From Dyadobacter sandarakinus (GTDB lineage Bacteria > Bacteroidota > Bacteroidia > Cytophagales > Spirosomataceae), in NCBI RefSeq assembly GCF_016894445.1, contig NZ_CP056775.1, positions 6,007,217-6,071,216 on the forward strand: a stretch of 64,000 nt of DNA, given 5' to 3'. The translations under genes and the position numbers were made by a program. The notes below the pieces were generated by a model that worked only from the letters and a program-made list of their open reading frames with translations, was not told the origin of the DNA and did not search any database. Shown one piece after another: positions 62,710-64,000 of the stretch (within the stretch, counting starts at the first letter, position 1; each line of letters opens with the position of its first letter).

Positions 62710-63918
62710 ATGAAAAAAAGGGTGCTGGTTACCGGTATGGGCATTATTTCAGCCGCAGGCGACAACCTGACCGAAAACTTTGACAGTTTGCACCAGGCCA
62801 GGACAGGCATCGGAAAAGCAGTGCACTTCCGGTCCAGGTATGCGGACCAGTTACCTTTCGGTGAATGCAGGCCGGGAAATGAAATGCTGAAAGCATGGCT
62901 CGGCTTGGAGCAAAGCCGGGGTTATACCCGCACCTGTCTGCTGGCATCGGCTGCATTTGAGGAAGCCGTGCGGCATGCGGGACTTGCTCCGGAGCTCATC
63001 AGCTCGCCCGATACTGCTTTTATATCTGCAAGTACCGTAGGTGGCATGTGCCTTACCGACCAGCTTTACCACGATGCCAACCTCCGCTCCGAAGGTTCCG
63101 AGTACCTGGAAGCTTATGGCGCCGCTGCCCATACCATGCGGCTTATTGAGCGCTACCGCATCACTGGTTTTACCGATACCGTTAATACCGCCTGCTCTTC
63201 TTCTGCCAATGCAATCCTTTTGGGCGCCAGGCTTATTGCTTCGGGCCGTGCGAGGAGAGCGATTGTGGGCGGTGTGGATAGTCTTGCAAAATATACGGTC
63301 AATGGTTTTAATGCATTAAAAATCCTCTCGGAAGAACCCTGCAAGCCTTTCGACGAGTTCCGCGACGGGCTTAACCTGGGCGAGGGAGCGGCATACCTGG
63401 TGCTCGAAGCGGAAGAAGATGCCGCGTCTAAAACAACCTATGCGGAAATCTGCGGTTATGGTAACTCCAATGACGCTTTTCATCCTTCGGCCATGTCTGC
63501 GGAAGGTACCGGGGCAATCCTGTCCATGCAGCAGGCTGTACGCACTGCCGGGATCGGGTTTGACGAGGTAAGCTACGTGAATGCACACGGTACTGGCACG
63601 CCCAACAACGATGAGGTAGAACTGTTTGCATTGAAAAGCGTTTTTGAAAAAGTCCCGCCATTCTCTTCCACCAAGTCCTACACAGGGCATACGCTGGGAG
63701 CAGCAGGTGCTGTGGAAGCCATTTTCAGCATTCTGAGCATTATGCATTCCAAACTGTTTCCATGCCTGCACCTTACCCGGCCAATCCATGAAGCGCCACA
63801 GCCTGTTGCTGTACTTACCAGCGGCGTGGCTGTTAATTATGTGCTTTCCAACTCATTCGGGTTTGGCGGCAATTGTACTTCTCTCCTCATCGGAAGGGTG
63901 CAGCAGCCGGTTGCCTGA
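62710..63918 (+). CDS. Beta-ketoacyl-ACP synthase (KAS I/II type)
   Basis: A 402-residue condensing enzyme of the FabF type. The catalytic Cys is 162 in NTACSSSANAILLG. The two active-site histidines are His 293 in NAHGTGTPNNDEVE and His 327 in SYTGHTLGAAGAVEAIFS. The protein begins KKRVLVTGMGIISAAGDN, as usual. With the ACP directly upstream and the cluster context, it probably elongates the polyene chain or supplies acyl precursors. No chain-length-factor signature was seen, because the Cys is intact. Confidence 0.93.
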   Translation: MKKRVLVTGMGIISAAGDNLTENFDSLHQARTGIGKAVHFRSRYADQLPFGECRPGNEMLKAWLGLEQSRGYTRTCLLASAAFEEAVRHAGLAPELISSPDTAFISASTVGGMCLTDQLYHDANLRSEGSEYLEAYGAAAHTMRLIERYRITGFTDTVNTACSSSANAILLGARLIASGRARRAIVGGVDSLAKYTVNGFNALKILSEEPCKPFDEFRDGLNLGEGAAYLVLEAEEDAASKTTYAEICGYGNSNDAFHPSAMSAEGTGAILSMQQAVRTAGIGFDEVSYVNAHGTGTPNNDEVELFALKSVFEKVPPFSSTKSYTGHTLGAAGAVEAIFSILSIMHSKLFPCLHLTRPIHEAPQPVAVLTSGVAVNYVLSNSFGFGGNCTSLLIGRVQQPVA

Positions 63919-63960
63919 TACTGGTACCGTAATCTTTAAGCCTGCATTTAGTTTATTTCA

Positions 63961-64000
63961 GTGTTTTCACATCCGGGCTTGGAGATCGGGGTGCGAGGTA
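63961..64000 (+). CDS. Possible start of the next cluster gene, cut by the window edge
   Basis: A GTG at 63961 opens a frame (VFSHPGLEIGVRG) that runs to the edge of the window, 42 bp after the ketosynthase stop. Only 13 codons are visible, so no family can be given and it may be non-coding. Confidence 0.2.
   Translation, partial: MFSHPGLEIGVRG

Overview
The window reads as the chromosome of a member of the Bacteroidota, most likely Cytophagales and close to Dyadobacter/Spirosomaceae. This rests on a PorP/SprF-type protein, two large SusC/TonB-type outer-membrane proteins, a BatA-type membrane protein, TAnnTTTG -7 promoter boxes, few clear Shine-Dalgarno sites, and a dialkylresorcinol/flexirubin-type gene cluster. 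The genus is inferred from family resemblance only. No rRNA, tRNA, CRISPR array, insertion sequence or prophage was recognised, and no gene-free stretch exceeds 300 bases.

Layout. 1-3.5 kb: lactate utilisation genes lutA and lutBC, separated by one opposite-strand secreted protein. 3.6-9.7 kb: cytidylate kinase, an FAD oxidoreductase, a 1070-residue envelope protein (degenerate peptidase-MA domain, beta-propeller, barrel) and a PorP-like protein. 9.8-14.2 kb: 2-oxoglutarate dehydrogenase E1 and E2 with a terminator. 14.4-19.1 kb: a MazG-like pyrophosphohydrolase, D-aminoacyl-tRNA deacylase, serine dehydratase, MgtE and RsmA. 19.1-25.8 kb: a 1205-residue hybrid histidine kinase and a 961-residue outer-membrane beta-barrel protein. 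25.8-26.05 kb: a perfect 24-bp palindrome followed by a 21-23 bp tandem repeat. 26-30.6 kb (minus): BatA-like protein, purK, purE, LysM protein. 30.8-37.7 kb: small housekeeping and envelope genes, HemW with a TonB receptor, lipoproteins. 37.8-40.2 kb: CtlX and an arginine deiminase family enzyme. 40.5-45.7 kb: SUF iron-sulfur assembly genes sufC, sufD, sufS, sufE and a SufT-like gene, with a DUF5618-type gene and a bacilliredoxin, but no sufB. 45.8-49.4 kb: a VWA protein and a secreted PIG-L deacetylase.

49.4-64 kb is the most distinctive part. A phosphopantetheinyl transferase diverges from a long plus-strand run of 14 genes: C45 acyltransferase/hydrolase, phenylacetate-CoA-ligase-like adenylating enzyme, two secreted proteins, YdcF-like protein, methyltransferase, a small exported protein, DarA, DarB, a small conserved protein, a BtrH_N protein, an ABC-2 exporter pair, an acyl carrier protein and a ketosynthase. 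The DarA-DarB pair marks dialkylresorcinol synthesis. With the ACP, ketosynthase and adenylating enzyme it points to a flexirubin-type pigment (aryl-polyene acid esterified to a dialkylresorcinol). The cluster runs off the right edge, so the remaining polyene genes would lie outside.

The most interesting leads are the unassigned genes inside the pigment cluster (BtrH_N plus the 135-residue protein, C45 enzyme, YdcF, paired secreted proteins), the protease-like envelope protein with lost catalytic residues, and the palindrome-derived tandem repeat.
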